Notes: a model not told the origin generated them from the letters alone. Positions 1 through 10,601 are shown, numbered from the stretch's first letter. The stretch is 64,000 nt of DNA from Paenibacillus alvei DSM 29 (GCF_000293805.1 NZ_AMBZ01000023.1:1-64000), one strand, 5' to 3'. Program-made: numbers and translations.

Positions 1-25
1 ACACCAGAAGGTGAGGTAATGCAGC

Positions 26-3019
26 TTGAAGGTGATTTTAGCAGAAAAACCAGATATGGGGCACAACATTGCTGATGCCCTAGGATTAGCAAAAAAGGGA
101 AGACACTATGACACTCTCAAGAACGGTGATGTTGTAACCTGGGCCGTTGGCCATCTAATAAAACAAAAAGAGCCCGACAGTTACCCGGAATACAAAGAGT
201 GGAAACTAGATAATCTGCCATTTGTGCCGGATCCTGTTCTTACGGAGATTGATCCTTCGAAAGCAGAGCAGATGGAAGCAATCAAAGAACTATTAGAAAA
301 AGCAGACCAACTAGTGATTGCGACCGATAGCGGCCGCGAGGGTGAGCATATCGGCAGAACGATCGCGGCAGCATGTGGTTATCCGGTACATATATCAGGT
401 AAGGCTAAACGGCTTTGGATTAGTGACCTAACACCCGATACGATTAGGGCCGCTTATCGCAATATGAAGGATGCAATTGAGTACAATGATCTGGCTGCCT
501 CGGCCCAAGTCCGGGCAGATGCAGATTTTTGGATGGGCATTACTGCTACTCGATTCTTTTCTGTTTTGGCCAAGGATCTTACTGGTGAACAAGTTTTATT
601 GTCTGCAGGAAGAGTGCAGACTCCTACATTACGCATTGTATATGAAAGAGAAAAGGCGATAGAAACCTTTACATCAAAGCCTTTTTATGTCGTTCAAAGT
701 ACATTTAACACCATACAAGGCAGCTATCTCGGGCAATGGTTTAGGCAATCTACTGATGGTATCGTTTCTCGATTTGAGACCGCTGATGATGCCAACGAAA
801 TTGTTAACAAAGTGAAGAATAAATCAGGCTGCGTCATTCGATATGAGGAGAAAACGGTCAAGCGCTTAGCTCCAAAATTTCTTGACGAAGGTTCGTTAAA
901 ATCAGCAGCGCGAAAAGAACTTGGGTTTGGTTTGAAGAAGTCTACCGAGCTGCTTCAAAAAGTGTACGAAAAGAGATACTGCACGTATGGCCGCACAAAT
1001 AGTAGATATCTGAATGAAAACGCTGCGGATCAGCTTGAAGAAAACCTAATAAAGCTCCAAGGAAAGAGCTCCTATCAGCAGCTCTTTCCTAAAAAGATTG
1101 AGAGCATCAAGCATAAAAAGCGTTTTGTGGATGATGCGAAGGTCACGGAGCATCATGCCATTGTAGTAACTGCTATGAACCCTGATGATTACAAAGACAA
1201 TCCTAGATACAAATTATCTGCAGATGAAAAGAGGCTGTATGAATTAATACTACGACACACCCTAGCTGCTTTCCATCCAGAGGGAGAAGATCTAGAAACG
1301 GAAGTTATCACAGCGGTTGAAGAGGAGACGTTCTTCTCTAAAACCATAATGGTAAAAGTAGCTGGGTGGAGAGAAATCTTAAAGGTCAAAGATACAGAAG
1401 AACATGAAGTAAAGGAACAATCTACGACACCTCAACAGCAAATTCCGAGCTTGGAGAATGGGCAAGAAGCATCTGCCGATAAGGTTGATTTGGTAACAGG
1501 GAAAACAAGCAAACCTAAGAGAATGGCCGACACTGACCTTCGCAATGCGATGGAGTTTGCCGGAAACTTCGTTGATGATAGTCAGCTTGAGGAAGAGGAG
1601 TTCTTACACCTGAAGGAACACGGTATTGGAACGCCGGCTACCCGTTCAAATATTATAGAAACCTTAGTTAGGCAAAAGTACATTTCTATCGAAAAGAACC
1701 TAGTTTACTTGACCGATAAAGGTAGGAACTTTATTGAGATGGTGCTAGATCATCCGATTGCCTCCATTGAGCTAACGGGTCAATTTGAACGAAAACTGAA
1801 TGAGGTATCTGAAGGCAAGCGTTCGGCCGAGGAATTGCGTCAGGAGTTTAAGGTTTTTGCGACAGACATTTTGAATCTAAAAGAAAATATTGGTGCTTTA
1901 ATCAAGAGTAAGATGCAAAATTCTGCTTCATCACTTTTTAATCATGTAGAAGAGTTCGGAAGTTGCCCTGTTTGTAGTCGGGCTGTCGTTGAAACTGAGA
2001 AAGGCTATAGCTGCACGGGGTGGAAAGAAGGTTGTAAGTTTACGATTTGGAAAGAATTCCGGAAGAAGAAGCTCACAGCCAAACAGGTTCGAGCGTTATT
2101 GGAAGGGGAAGAAGTTCTCCTCAGGAGTATTCCAGCAGCCGAGGGCAAGGATCCGTATTCCATGATTTTATTCCTATCAGAAGGGAAACAAGAACATCGG
2201 TGGCCGATGGATGAGGATATGAGCATATGCGATTGTCCGAAATGCGGGAAACCTGTTGTTGAACGGAAAAGTGTATTTACATGTAGTGGTCGTGACTCCG
2301 GGTGTGATGTTTCGATATGGAAAACATATCGAAGTATTGAAATAACAGCTCGTATGGTAAAGAGTCTTTTAAAAGGAAAAGAAGTACTATTGCAAGGTGT
2401 TCAAAAGAAAGACTCAACTGAGACTTATGATATGTACTTGTATTTGAAAAACGGAAAAATTGAGTCTCGAATGCCTAGTATAGAAGATAGAACAGTCGGA
2501 TCCTGTCCAACATGTGGCAAAGCAGTTACCCAAGGCGAAAAGGCATATGCATGCATAGGATGGCGCGATGGATGCACTTTTAAGATCTGGAAAGAGTTCA
2601 GAAGTATATCAATCGATACAAGAAAGGCTGCATCCTTACTTGCAGGAAAAGAAGTGCTGCTTAAAGGGATCCCCAAGAATGATAAGACCGGAACATATGA
2701 CATCATTATTTTCATGAAGAATGGAAATTTAGAAACGAGGGTGCTGTCAGCTGAAGATACGTCTATTGGAACTTGTCCAATCTGTAAAAAACCTGTTCTT
2801 GAAAACGAAAAGTTTTATGGATGCAGCGGCTGGAGAACAGGTTGTAAGTTCAGACTTTCAAAAGAATTTTTAGGGCAAAACGTTCCCTTGAAACAGTTCA
2901 AGAAGTTGCTTGTGAGAGGGAAAACAGATGTTATCGAAGGATTTGTCGGCAAAAAAGGAACATTCTCTACAGCACTTGGTTATGACCGAGAAAATAACCG
3001 CTATTCATTTGTTAAATAA
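26..3019 (+). CDS. topB: DNA topoisomerase III (type IA) with four C-terminal zinc repeats
   Basis: Type IA topoisomerase, which cuts one strand, passes DNA and reseals; on plasmids such enzymes resolve replication or transfer intermediates. The N-terminal Toprim domain shows AEKPD (residues 6-10) and the acidic motif DSGREGE (101-107). The active-site tyrosine is Tyr321 in TYGRTNSRYL, a variant of the usual TYPRTDSRYL. From about residue 650 there are four tandem repeats, each with a CPxC...C...C zinc-binding pattern and a following helical segment, which makes the protein 997 residues against about 730 for Bacillus TopB. The start is TTG at 26 behind AGGTGAGG; the ATG at 19 is out of frame. 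The family call is firm; the role on this plasmid is inferred. Confidence 0.93.
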   Translation: MKVILAEKPDMGHNIADALGLAKKGRHYDTLKNGDVVTWAVGHLIKQKEPDSYPEYKEWKLDNLPFVPDPVLTEIDPSKAEQMEAIKELLEKADQLVIATDSGREGEHIGRTIAAACGYPVHISGKAKRLWISDLTPDTIRAAYRNMKDAIEYNDLAASAQVRADADFWMGITATRFFSVLAKDLTGEQVLLSAGRVQTPTLRIVYEREKAIETFTSKPFYVVQSTFNTIQGSYLGQWFRQSTDGIVSRFETADDANEIVNKVKNKSGCVIRYEEKTVKRLAPKFLDEGSLKSAARKELGFGLKKSTELLQKVYEKRYCTYGRTNSRYLNENAADQLEENLIKLQGKSSYQQLFPKKIESIKHKKRFVDDAKVTEHHAIVVTAMNPDDYKDNPRYKLSADEKRLYELILRHTLAAFHPEGEDLETEVITAVEEETFFSKTIMVKVAGWREILKVKDTEEHEVKEQSTTPQQQIPSLENGQEASADKVDLVTGKTSKPKRMADTDLRNAMEFAGNFVDDSQLEEEEFLHLKEHGIGTPATRSNIIETLVRQKYISIEKNLVYLTDKGRNFIEMVLDHPIASIELTGQFERKLNEVSEGKRSAEELRQEFKVFATDILNLKENIGALIKSKMQNSASSLFNHVEEFGSCPVCSRAVVETEKGYSCTGWKEGCKFTIWKEFRKKKLTAKQVRALLEGEEVLLRSIPAAEGKDPYSMILFLSEGKQEHRWPMDEDMSICDCPKCGKPVVERKSVFTCSGRDSGCDVSIWKTYRSIEITARMVKSLLKGKEVLLQGVQKKDSTETYDMYLYLKNGKIESRMPSIEDRTVGSCPTCGKAVTQGEKAYACIGWRDGCTFKIWKEFRSISIDTRKAASLLAGKEVLLKGIPKNDKTGTYDIIIFMKNGNLETRVLSAEDTSIGTCPICKKPVLENEKFYGCSGWRTGCKFRLSKEFLGQNVPLKQFKKLLVRGKTDVIEGFVGKKGTFSTALGYDRENNRYSFVK

Positions 3020-3057
3020 ACCAACTGATACTACTTAACAAGTTTGGGGGAGTGAGT

Positions 3058-6000
3058 ATGTCTCAAAAATTGCAAAGATATATTTCATTTGTGCTTATTT
3101 TTAGTCTCGTATTTATGTCGTTTCCATTTACAGTTTCGGCAGCAGCAGCGCCAACGATAACAGGCCTATATCAAACCGGTAATCATGTAAAGGTAGAATG
3201 GTCCAGCGAAATGGCTGATTCGGATGTGCTCAATAAAACGGGTTTTGAATCTGGTGAGGAGATCCCTAATATGTGGTGGGGCGGGAGAAACCCGATTGGG
3301 AATCAGAAGATCGAGGATGTGGGTGGTGGCCGAGTATTCCAACTCACCGATACCATCACAAATAGATCTGGAAACCTGGTCAATTTCCCTGATGTTGATT
3401 CTGATACAAGTATTTCTAATTTTGCAGGGAAATCAATTCCTGCAGGGACTACTGTCAGTATAAATTTTAAAGCGCGGGCAATAGGAGGAACGCAATCTTG
3501 GCTACAATTCCTTGCAGCAACAGGTTGGTTTAGCAGGGGTTATGAAACGCGAGATTATAGTGGAAACCTTGTTATATATGGGGAAACAGTTGATTACCGA
3601 AATCCACCAGCCGAGTTTTCGGCTTATACCGATCAGGGGAAAGTCAACTATCCTGATGGTTATGTTTTGGTAGTTGTCTCTTCTCGAAATACGAATTACA
3701 ACTATGGTGTCATGAGGTATACCTGGATCGAGTCCAAGCAGAAATTTGTTTCACAGATTGACTCTTATCCTTGGGTTAGCCCATCTCCTCTCGGCCCAGT
3801 CGGTTTTGTCGAGTCTGATACTTTTCAGGCAGGAGAACCAGTACTGAGATATGGAGAGGAAAGCTATAGTTTCCCTGAAAGGAATATACCTAATGATGGG
3901 AATTGGATCACAATATCCTCAAATGCTGTAATCGGTAATAAACCTGATTACGATTACTTATTGAGGGGAATTAGTGCACGTTTATTTTGGAAAACGAACA
4001 GTGTTCTGCAAATTGATGATTTGAAATTTGGGTTTGCTTCTGAAGTGGAGCTACTTCGTGATGGGGCATCCATATATAGAGGATATTTGTCTGACTATGA
4101 AGACGTAAATGCCATTGACAAGACAGCACCAAATGCTCCATCCAATGTAAATGTTAATGTTGCTGGACGAAGAGCTCAGTTAAGATGGAATCCTGCTACG
4201 GCTAGTGGAACCAACTACACCTATCAACTTAAGGGTTACACAAAGAACGCTGGTGAAATACTTTCGAGTCCCAAATCGGTAACCGTTACATCTGGAATTA
4301 AAGGTTATTCGGTTGTTTTGGATACAAATCCAAATACGATACCGCCAAAAACAGTGACAACTACAGGCACGAGTCTTGAATGGCCAAGTACAATTAACGG
4401 AAATTTTTACGCCCATATCGCGACGATTAATAACCAAGGGAATATGTCGGATGTCGTACATGTGCCGTTTATAGATACGACTAAGCCGACACTTTCTGTA
4501 ACGGCCAGTACCGTGGATTTGACAAAAGGACCGGTCGAACTTACTGCAACGGCTGCAGATCTACAAACTGGGGTGAAACGAATACAGCTCCCGAATGGGG
4601 AGTGGAAGAGCCAAGAGCAAGTAAAGGTGAGTGTTACCCAGAATGGGACATATACCTTTGCTGCAGAAGACAATGCGGGGAATGTAGAAACGTCGTCGAT
4701 TCAAGTTAGCAACATCGACACAGAGAACCCAACCATCTCGTTTACACCGAGCAGCCGTGACTGGGCAGCCGAAGACATTCAAGTGAATATCAAATATGAG
4801 GATCTGCTATCTGGAGTGAAGCAAAAGCACTTTAAAGTTTCTTCTCGACCAGAAACGCCAAGTACGTGGGACACTGCAGCTTCCGACGAGCAAACAGTCA
4901 CAATTCCAAATGAGGGAGTCTGGTACATCCATGCGAAGGCAATCGATGGAGTAGGGAATGAGACCGTGGCTACGACCAGTGCCCTTAAACTCCAAAAGCT
5001 TCCGGAAGCACCGCAGCTGAAGCCACTGACATCAGATCAAACCACAGCGTCTATGGAATGGACGCTGCCAAGTGGAACGACATATACAGACGGGTATCGA
5101 TATCAGATTCAAAACGTGACGACGGGACAAAGCTGGTTGATAGATTACCCGACGAATCAATTTACGGATACAAGCCTTCACGGAGGCCAGACAGTCGAAT
5201 ATCAAGTGAAGGCCATCAATCACGTAGGACAGAGCGCGTATAGTGCTCCGATCACGGTTCTTACCCTTCCAGATGCTCCGGCAGCAATGCATATCGATAA
5301 GGATGAACGGAACCCAGAACGAGCTTTTGTCACCTTTGATTCCGTGCCGTCGGCATCGGAATACCGGATTGTAGCAAAGGATTTGGGTACGAAGCAAGAA
5401 GTATTTCAGACAACTGTTACAGATACAGTATATCAACCAATCAGTGGCATGCAGCCAGGAGTTAACTACGATATATCAGTATCGGCCATTAATAGTAATG
5501 GGGAAGGGCCAGCTATTCATAGCGGATACTTATCCTTACCCGATGCTCCGGACGGCTTCAGCTCCATACAAATCGGGGAGAACGAAATCGGTTTAAGCTG
5601 GAGGACGGTAACGTCGGCCACTTATTTTTCACTGGAACGACTGCCTTTTGACCTGATTTATGGGGGTGTGGATACCACCCATGTGGACACAGGACTTGAA
5701 TCTGGATCCATATACGGGTACCGGGTTTCAGCAAAGAATGATACGGGATATGGGCCATACCGAGAGCTCCAAGACATCTGGACACTACCAAGCCCGGTTA
5801 GTGTGATAGAGAGTGTGTACGCAGCCACAGATCGAATTACTCTGCGATGGGATCCCGTACAGGGTGAAGAAGGGTATTTGCTTTCATTTGAAGGGAAAGA
5901 GGTCAAGCTAGCTCGAGGAACAACGCAATTTACGGTAGATGGGCTGGCTGCCGGCACGACAAGCTCCTTTACGATCAAGCCTTTTAATCGCAGTGGTGTA

Positions 6001-7686
6001 GGTCGAGAGAAAACGATACTGGCTACAACACTTCCGGATGCTCCTGTCAAAGTCGAAGCGGTGAACATCCAGGAACAATCGGCCCGAATTGAAATTGCTG
6101 AAGTTCCAGGAGCGACAAAATACAAAATCACGATCAATGGGAAGACGTATGAAATCAGCGATACAGTATTAGAGGTAAGGGGAATCGAAGGCGGTAACGT
6201 GTACCCCTATCAAGTGGCAGCTGGCAATAGTGCCGGCTATGGACAAGCAGTAGAGGGGGCGATTCTCACGCTGCCGGTTGCCCCGAACAATATGTCTGTG
6301 AAAGAACATAGTGCAACATCCCTTATCCTGTCATGGGACCTGGTTTCAAGCGCGGAGCATTATATTGTCAAGAACGAAGCAGGGCAAGAACTAGGAAAGA
6401 CGAAAAAGCCCGAATGGAAGTTGAAGGGGCTGGAGCCAGGATCGAGTACTGTTCTTTTCGTGAAAGCCGTGAATGCAACAGGGGAAGGGAAAACCGCATC
6501 GGTGATATGGCGAACACTTCCGGACACGAGTGGGTCTGCAGCTGCAGCTATTGTTTCTAACGTGACGGAGCATGCTGCTTCTGTTTCATGGACAGCTGCA
6601 GCTGGAGCAGATGGATATCGGATTCTAGATGCTAAAAAGCAGATCGTTCTCGAAACGAAAAAAACTTCGGCTCAGCTGCAGCACCTAGAGAGTGCAGCTG
6701 CATATCGAGGGTATACGATCGTTCCGTTCAATTCTACGGGAGAGGCTGAGCAGCGGATTGGGATACCGGCATTTGTAACCTTGCCATCAAGTGAATTTGA
6801 AATTCATGTTGCAGCGGAGCAGCAGAACGAGCTGAAGCTAAGCATCGAGCACAAACTATTGAACGAGCAATTTGTCATCTCGCTGGAAGGTAAGGAAGTC
6901 TATCGGGGTCAAGAACTTGTTTACATTCAAAAAGGACTCAAGGATGCAACAACATATACCTTTGTTGTCTACACTGTAAATGAACAGGGCGATCAATCGA
7001 AAAAGAAAGAAATGCAAGGAAAAACGAAAGCAGCGGAATGGAAGCCTACTCCTGGCAGCAATGGTGGAGGCGGCGGCAGTACGACAATCGTCACTTCGAA
7101 TCCGAATCCAAAGAAGGAAGAAAAGGTTGTAACGCCGCAGCCGGAAACAAAACCGGAAAAACCAATGTTTACGGATATTGATGTATGGAACAAGGATCAG
7201 ATCCTAGCATTGATAGAGAAAGGGATAATAAAAGGGACGAATGCCACACACTTTGAGCCAAATCGTACTGTATCTCGAATCGAATTCGTAAGCATGATTG
7301 TAAGAGCGCTGGGACTAGAAGCAAAGGGGAAAGAGCTCACATTTACAGATACCCCAGCTGGCAGCTGGTATATTCCAGAGCTGCAAGCAGCCATTGAGCA
7401 TGGGGTGGCGAAAGGGTTCAATCGCCGTGAATTCCGTCCGAATGAACTGCTTACACGAGAGCAAGCGGTTGTTATGCTGGCTAATGTGCTGGCAACAAGA
7501 ACGTCGGAGGAACAGAAGGAATTTAAAGACAGTTCATTCATTGCGGCATGGGCCAAGGAAGAAGTAAATGGCCTTACTGCGAAGGAATTAGTGAAGGGTT
7601 ACCCGGATGGAACATTTCGCCCTAAAGCAAAAATGACCCGAGCAGAGAGCGTGGCAATGATTTTCCGAATGCTAGAACGCAAATAG
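3058..7686 (+). CDS. Secreted SLH-domain surface protein with fibronectin type III-like repeats
   Basis: Large exported protein, probably held on the cell wall by its C-terminal S-layer-homology domains. It has a basic N-terminus, a hydrophobic core and an AAA cleavage region (signal peptide, about 28 residues). A domain of about 330 residues with no recognised family follows, then a series of roughly 85-residue fibronectin-like repeats separated by LPDAP-type linkers, a Pro/Gly/Ser linker near residue 1335, and three SLH repeats (about 1370-1540). GTG at 3052 is also open, but it lies only 1 nt behind the GGGGG ribosome site, so ATG 3058 (7 nt away) is preferred; this gives 1542 residues. 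It may act in adhesion or polymer binding; no catalytic domain was recognised. Confidence 0.88.
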   Translation: MSQKLQRYISFVLIFSLVFMSFPFTVSAAAAPTITGLYQTGNHVKVEWSSEMADSDVLNKTGFESGEEIPNMWWGGRNPIGNQKIEDVGGGRVFQLTDTITNRSGNLVNFPDVDSDTSISNFAGKSIPAGTTVSINFKARAIGGTQSWLQFLAATGWFSRGYETRDYSGNLVIYGETVDYRNPPAEFSAYTDQGKVNYPDGYVLVVVSSRNTNYNYGVMRYTWIESKQKFVSQIDSYPWVSPSPLGPVGFVESDTFQAGEPVLRYGEESYSFPERNIPNDGNWITISSNAVIGNKPDYDYLLRGISARLFWKTNSVLQIDDLKFGFASEVELLRDGASIYRGYLSDYEDVNAIDKTAPNAPSNVNVNVAGRRAQLRWNPATASGTNYTYQLKGYTKNAGEILSSPKSVTVTSGIKGYSVVLDTNPNTIPPKTVTTTGTSLEWPSTINGNFYAHIATINNQGNMSDVVHVPFIDTTKPTLSVTASTVDLTKGPVELTATAADLQTGVKRIQLPNGEWKSQEQVKVSVTQNGTYTFAAEDNAGNVETSSIQVSNIDTENPTISFTPSSRDWAAEDIQVNIKYEDLLSGVKQKHFKVSSRPETPSTWDTAASDEQTVTIPNEGVWYIHAKAIDGVGNETVATTSALKLQKLPEAPQLKPLTSDQTTASMEWTLPSGTTYTDGYRYQIQNVTTGQSWLIDYPTNQFTDTSLHGGQTVEYQVKAINHVGQSAYSAPITVLTLPDAPAAMHIDKDERNPERAFVTFDSVPSASEYRIVAKDLGTKQEVFQTTVTDTVYQPISGMQPGVNYDISVSAINSNGEGPAIHSGYLSLPDAPDGFSSIQIGENEIGLSWRTVTSATYFSLERLPFDLIYGGVDTTHVDTGLESGSIYGYRVSAKNDTGYGPYRELQDIWTLPSPVSVIESVYAATDRITLRWDPVQGEEGYLLSFEGKEVKLARGTTQFTVDGLAAGTTSSFTIKPFNRSGVGREKTILATTLPDAPVKVEAVNIQEQSARIEIAEVPGATKYKITINGKTYEISDTVLEVRGIEGGNVYPYQVAAGNSAGYGQAVEGAILTLPVAPNNMSVKEHSATSLILSWDLVSSAEHYIVKNEAGQELGKTKKPEWKLKGLEPGSSTVLFVKAVNATGEGKTASVIWRTLPDTSGSAAAAIVSNVTEHAASVSWTAAAGADGYRILDAKKQIVLETKKTSAQLQHLESAAAYRGYTIVPFNSTGEAEQRIGIPAFVTLPSSEFEIHVAAEQQNELKLSIEHKLLNEQFVISLEGKEVYRGQELVYIQKGLKDATTYTFVVYTVNEQGDQSKKKEMQGKTKAAEWKPTPGSNGGGGGSTTIVTSNPNPKKEEKVVTPQPETKPEKPMFTDIDVWNKDQILALIEKGIIKGTNATHFEPNRTVSRIEFVSMIVRALGLEAKGKELTFTDTPAGSWYIPELQAAIEHGVAKGFNRREFRPNELLTREQAVVMLANVLATRTSEEQKEFKDSSFIAAWAKEEVNGLTAKELVKGYPDGTFRPKAKMTRAESVAMIFRMLERK

Positions 7687-7774
7687 TAAACTCACGAAAA
7701 TTCAATTAATGAGTTATCATTCGTTCGAATTGATCGTGATCTCTCCGTAGGGTGTCATAACATCAAAGGGAAAG

Positions 7775-8067
7775 TTGTATGTTCAAGCTCAAGCCATGGT
7801 TCCTTTTGAGAACGAATTAAACTTCGATGAAAATGGTATAACGGGCAAAGTAACGATCGACAATGTGGATATTTGGCTTGGAGATGATCCGGAAATATGG
7901 AAAAATGGAAAAACACTCTCAAAGAAAGGTTATGATGAGGCTTTGCAGAGAAAGGGGTATATCCCGATTCATTCGTCTATGAGGAAGCTGGCTATTCAGT
8001 GGAGTATGCCGATCGTAAGGTAAAGATCTATAAATATATGATGTTTGACCTAGGCCAGAATTTTTAA
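7775..8067 (+). pseudogene. Frameshifted remnant of a stalk-domain (copper amine oxidase N-term-like) protein
   Basis: The first frame (TTG 7775 to 8023) reads a beta-rich segment that ends in KGYIPI and then turns into nonsense. One base earlier in register, from about 7972, the sequence continues as FVYEEAGYSVEYADRK and then VKIYKYM to a stop at 8067. This matches the pattern of the stalk domain common in Paenibacillus secreted proteins (VPIREVFEALGxxVxWD-like). One base appears to be missing near 7968. It has no signal peptide, so the 5' end may be lost as well. The family call rests on pattern only. Confidence 0.5.
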
Positions 8068-8085
8068 TATTCTGGCCTAGTTTAT
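8050..8085 (+). terminator. Intrinsic terminator-like hairpin
   Basis: CTAGGCCAGAAT pairs with ATTCTGGCCTAG across a 7-base loop and is followed by a short T-rich tract. It overlaps the end of the broken stalk-domain gene. Confidence 0.6.
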
Positions 8086-8090
8086 AAAAA

Positions 8091-8198
8091 ATGAATGTGA
8101 GGGTATTTCCGATACCACTGGTAGTTATCCTAACCATTCTATTTTTGTCAGCTTATACGACATGGCATAAAGAACTGATTATTCGGCGGAAGCACTAG
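8091..8198 (+). CDS. Possible 35-residue single-span membrane peptide
   Basis: ATG 8091 to TAG 8198 reads a hydrophobic stretch (FPIPLVVILTILFLSAY) followed by a basic tail. It stops just before the ribosome site of the next gene. No good ribosome site precedes it, and a hairpin lies immediately upstream, so expression is doubtful. Confidence 0.3.
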   Translation: MNVRVFPIPLVVILTILFLSAYTTWHKELIIRRKH

Positions 8199-8215
8199 TA
8201 AAGGAGAGAGATCCA

Positions 8216-10546
8216 ATGATTTTACCTTTTGAGCTAGATCCTCAAATCATTCATCATATTATTCACTCTCAGGCAGGATCAATAGGGAAAGCAATTATTG
8301 AGCTAATCATGAACTCAGTGGATGCCAATGCAAAATCTGTGCAGCTTAAGCTCACAAGAGAAGGATTCAGCTGTTCCGATGATGGGGCTGGATTTGCTTC
8401 GAAAGAAGATGTCTTACGCTATTTTGGGCGTTTTGGAACCCCGCATTTAGAGGGGGATGCTACATATGGACGTTTTCGTTTAGGTCGGGGGCAGATTATG
8501 GCGCATGCCTCGACAGTTTGGATTTCTAATCAACATAAGATGATAGTCGATACAAAATCAATGGGTTATAACTATGAGCTGGAAGAGCTCCAGCAAGAAC
8601 AACCAGGATGTCATATCACAGGGACTTGGTATGAACCGCTAACTGAAGGAGAGTTATTATCTTCGATCCAAGAGATACGAGACTTAATACGATATACACC
8701 AGCGGCTGTTGAGCTAAATGACAGGGTTATTACTCGGGATCCATTGCAAGAGCAATGGGACTTTGAAGATGATTATGCTTATTATCGCGTGAAAGTCGAG
8801 GGTGCGGTCTCGATTTATAATCAAGGAGTTCTTGTTCGTCATGATGCTTCACATATTTGGGGTGCGGGGGGACTTATTGTATCCAAAAAGGCAATATCAT
8901 TAAATGTATCTCGAACAGAGATTCTAAGAAAGACTTGCCCTGTATGGCAAGTCATTGCAAAGCAATTTGGAGCGATGGCCGAAGAGATTGCTTCAAAGTT
9001 AGGTGACCACCGGAAAACAGAAGCAAGGCGAGAAAAATCTGCACGTTCCTTATTAGCTGGTGACGGTAAGATGTGGGATTTAATTAACAAAGAGGAAGTT
9101 GTTACGATTCTCCCTGGAAACAGGCATATTACGTTAGACTATTTCTTTAGACGAGTTCGATATGATCATCAAAATTCATTTTGTATTGTTGAAAATAATT
9201 TCGATATCCCGAAAGCTGAGACAATGGCCAAAGCTAAAATCACAATGTTCCTTCATCCTCGCACAATGGAGCGTTTTGGCGTTTACTCAGCAGAACAGTT
9301 TCTCGACTGTTTAGACCAAATTTCGGATAATTACAATCGATATTGTGAGCAGAACGATTACTCTTTCCGAAGGGATTTATTTGAATCTAGACCACAGCTT
9401 GTAGAGTTCTCAGGACTAAGTGAAGCTTTCGTCGAACGCATGCAAATACTTGAAGAGAGAGAACACTTAGACCGGGAAACGCGCAGACCGTGGACAGCTT
9501 TGCGATGGTGTCTGCAGCAATATGCAGGTGCTTGCTTACACAAAAGGCGTTATCGTAATGGGCGAGTTGCCTATGACGAAAAAACATTCACCATCTTACT
9601 AGGCTCATCGAATACGGCCGAAGCGTGGACGGATGGAGAAAGCTATATCGCATTCAACGTTGCAGTTGTCAAAAAGCTAAAGGGAGATCCGCTCAAAACG
9701 GCTGCCTACATGTTCTCCCTTTTAGAACATGAGATTGCGCATGAAGGAGACAGTATCGATGTCGGCCATGATGAAGCTTTTTATCAACGGTACCATGATA
9801 TATCGGTTGAAATGAGCTCAGAGCGGCAGCGTTACATGCACATGTGGCTCATGAAATATACGACGAGCTTGGAGTATGATGGGAAAAAGGCAGCAGGTAT
9901 AGCATGGAGAGAGAGACTGCTACTTGATCGGGTTGGTAATGGGCGAGAAAAGAAAGGACTAACTAGAATAGAAGATGTGAGCCAGGAGCCGGTTGTACTT
10001 GCTCACGTTCCTGCTGAGAATGTGGCCCTAATTGAATCAATCAATACAAGTTATAATAATGCAGGATTATGTCCGGAGGAACCGAACTGGGCAGAAGTGT
10101 TAGACCGTTCAAAATACAATGAAGATAAAAGCCGACAAAACAACCTGAGCGATGAAGATGAGTATTTTGATTTAATGCACGAAGAACACATGAAGGAAAT
10201 GAAACTAGAAAGAGAACGTATTTGTAAGATCTTAAACATTGAATCTTCCGAATTAGCAGAGACAGCTTTTTATGATCTTTGTTATGAATCAGAAGAGAAC
10301 ATTAAAGCATTATGGGGTGTCAAGCCATGGGAGTTGAGAAATGAGAATGAGGAGATATTATTCGATGGGTTCCCCCATGAAGATCTTGAAGAGATGGAAC
10401 AAAATCAAGATCCCCGATCACTTGTATCTGAGAAATATCATCACCTTATCAGGCCAGGTGAAACGAAATGGTCTCTAGAGCGAAATAGTGCATCTGCTGG
10501 ATTCATGAGAATTGTTGACTATTTAATTTGGCGCGGTGAGGATTAA
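8216..10546 (+). CDS. GHKL (Hsp90-like) ATPase with a C-terminal zinc-metallopeptidase motif
   Basis: 776 residues. The N-terminal GHKL ATP-binding fold shows an N-box (IIELIMNSVDAN), the D-x-G-x-G motif (DDGAGF, about residues 60-65) and a glycine-rich lid (YGRFRLGRGQ). After a middle region of about 250 residues comes HEIAH (His505-His509) followed by GHDEAF with His518. This HExxH-x8-H-x3-F spacing resembles SprT/Wss1-like zinc peptidases. The acidic C-terminus has no recognised domain. The ribosome site AAAGGAGAGAG is 5 nt before ATG 8216. GHKL proteins include topoisomerases, MutL, Hsp90 and MORC-type defence proteins; the fusion suggests ATP-gated proteolysis or DNA-protein processing, which is inference. 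It ends at a strong two-way terminator. Confidence 0.75.
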   Translation: MILPFELDPQIIHHIIHSQAGSIGKAIIELIMNSVDANAKSVQLKLTREGFSCSDDGAGFASKEDVLRYFGRFGTPHLEGDATYGRFRLGRGQIMAHASTVWISNQHKMIVDTKSMGYNYELEELQQEQPGCHITGTWYEPLTEGELLSSIQEIRDLIRYTPAAVELNDRVITRDPLQEQWDFEDDYAYYRVKVEGAVSIYNQGVLVRHDASHIWGAGGLIVSKKAISLNVSRTEILRKTCPVWQVIAKQFGAMAEEIASKLGDHRKTEARREKSARSLLAGDGKMWDLINKEEVVTILPGNRHITLDYFFRRVRYDHQNSFCIVENNFDIPKAETMAKAKITMFLHPRTMERFGVYSAEQFLDCLDQISDNYNRYCEQNDYSFRRDLFESRPQLVEFSGLSEAFVERMQILEEREHLDRETRRPWTALRWCLQQYAGACLHKRRYRNGRVAYDEKTFTILLGSSNTAEAWTDGESYIAFNVAVVKKLKGDPLKTAAYMFSLLEHEIAHEGDSIDVGHDEAFYQRYHDISVEMSSERQRYMHMWLMKYTTSLEYDGKKAAGIAWRERLLLDRVGNGREKKGLTRIEDVSQEPVVLAHVPAENVALIESINTSYNNAGLCPEEPNWAEVLDRSKYNEDKSRQNNLSDEDEYFDLMHEEHMKEMKLERERICKILNIESSELAETAFYDLCYESEENIKALWGVKPWELRNENEEILFDGFPHEDLEEMEQNQDPRSLVSEKYHHLIRPGETKWSLERNSASAGFMRIVDYLIWRGED

Positions 10547-10601
10547 ATATAAAGTTACTGTGAGCCAATATCGAATGGGTATTGCCTATATACTCTTACA
10601 G

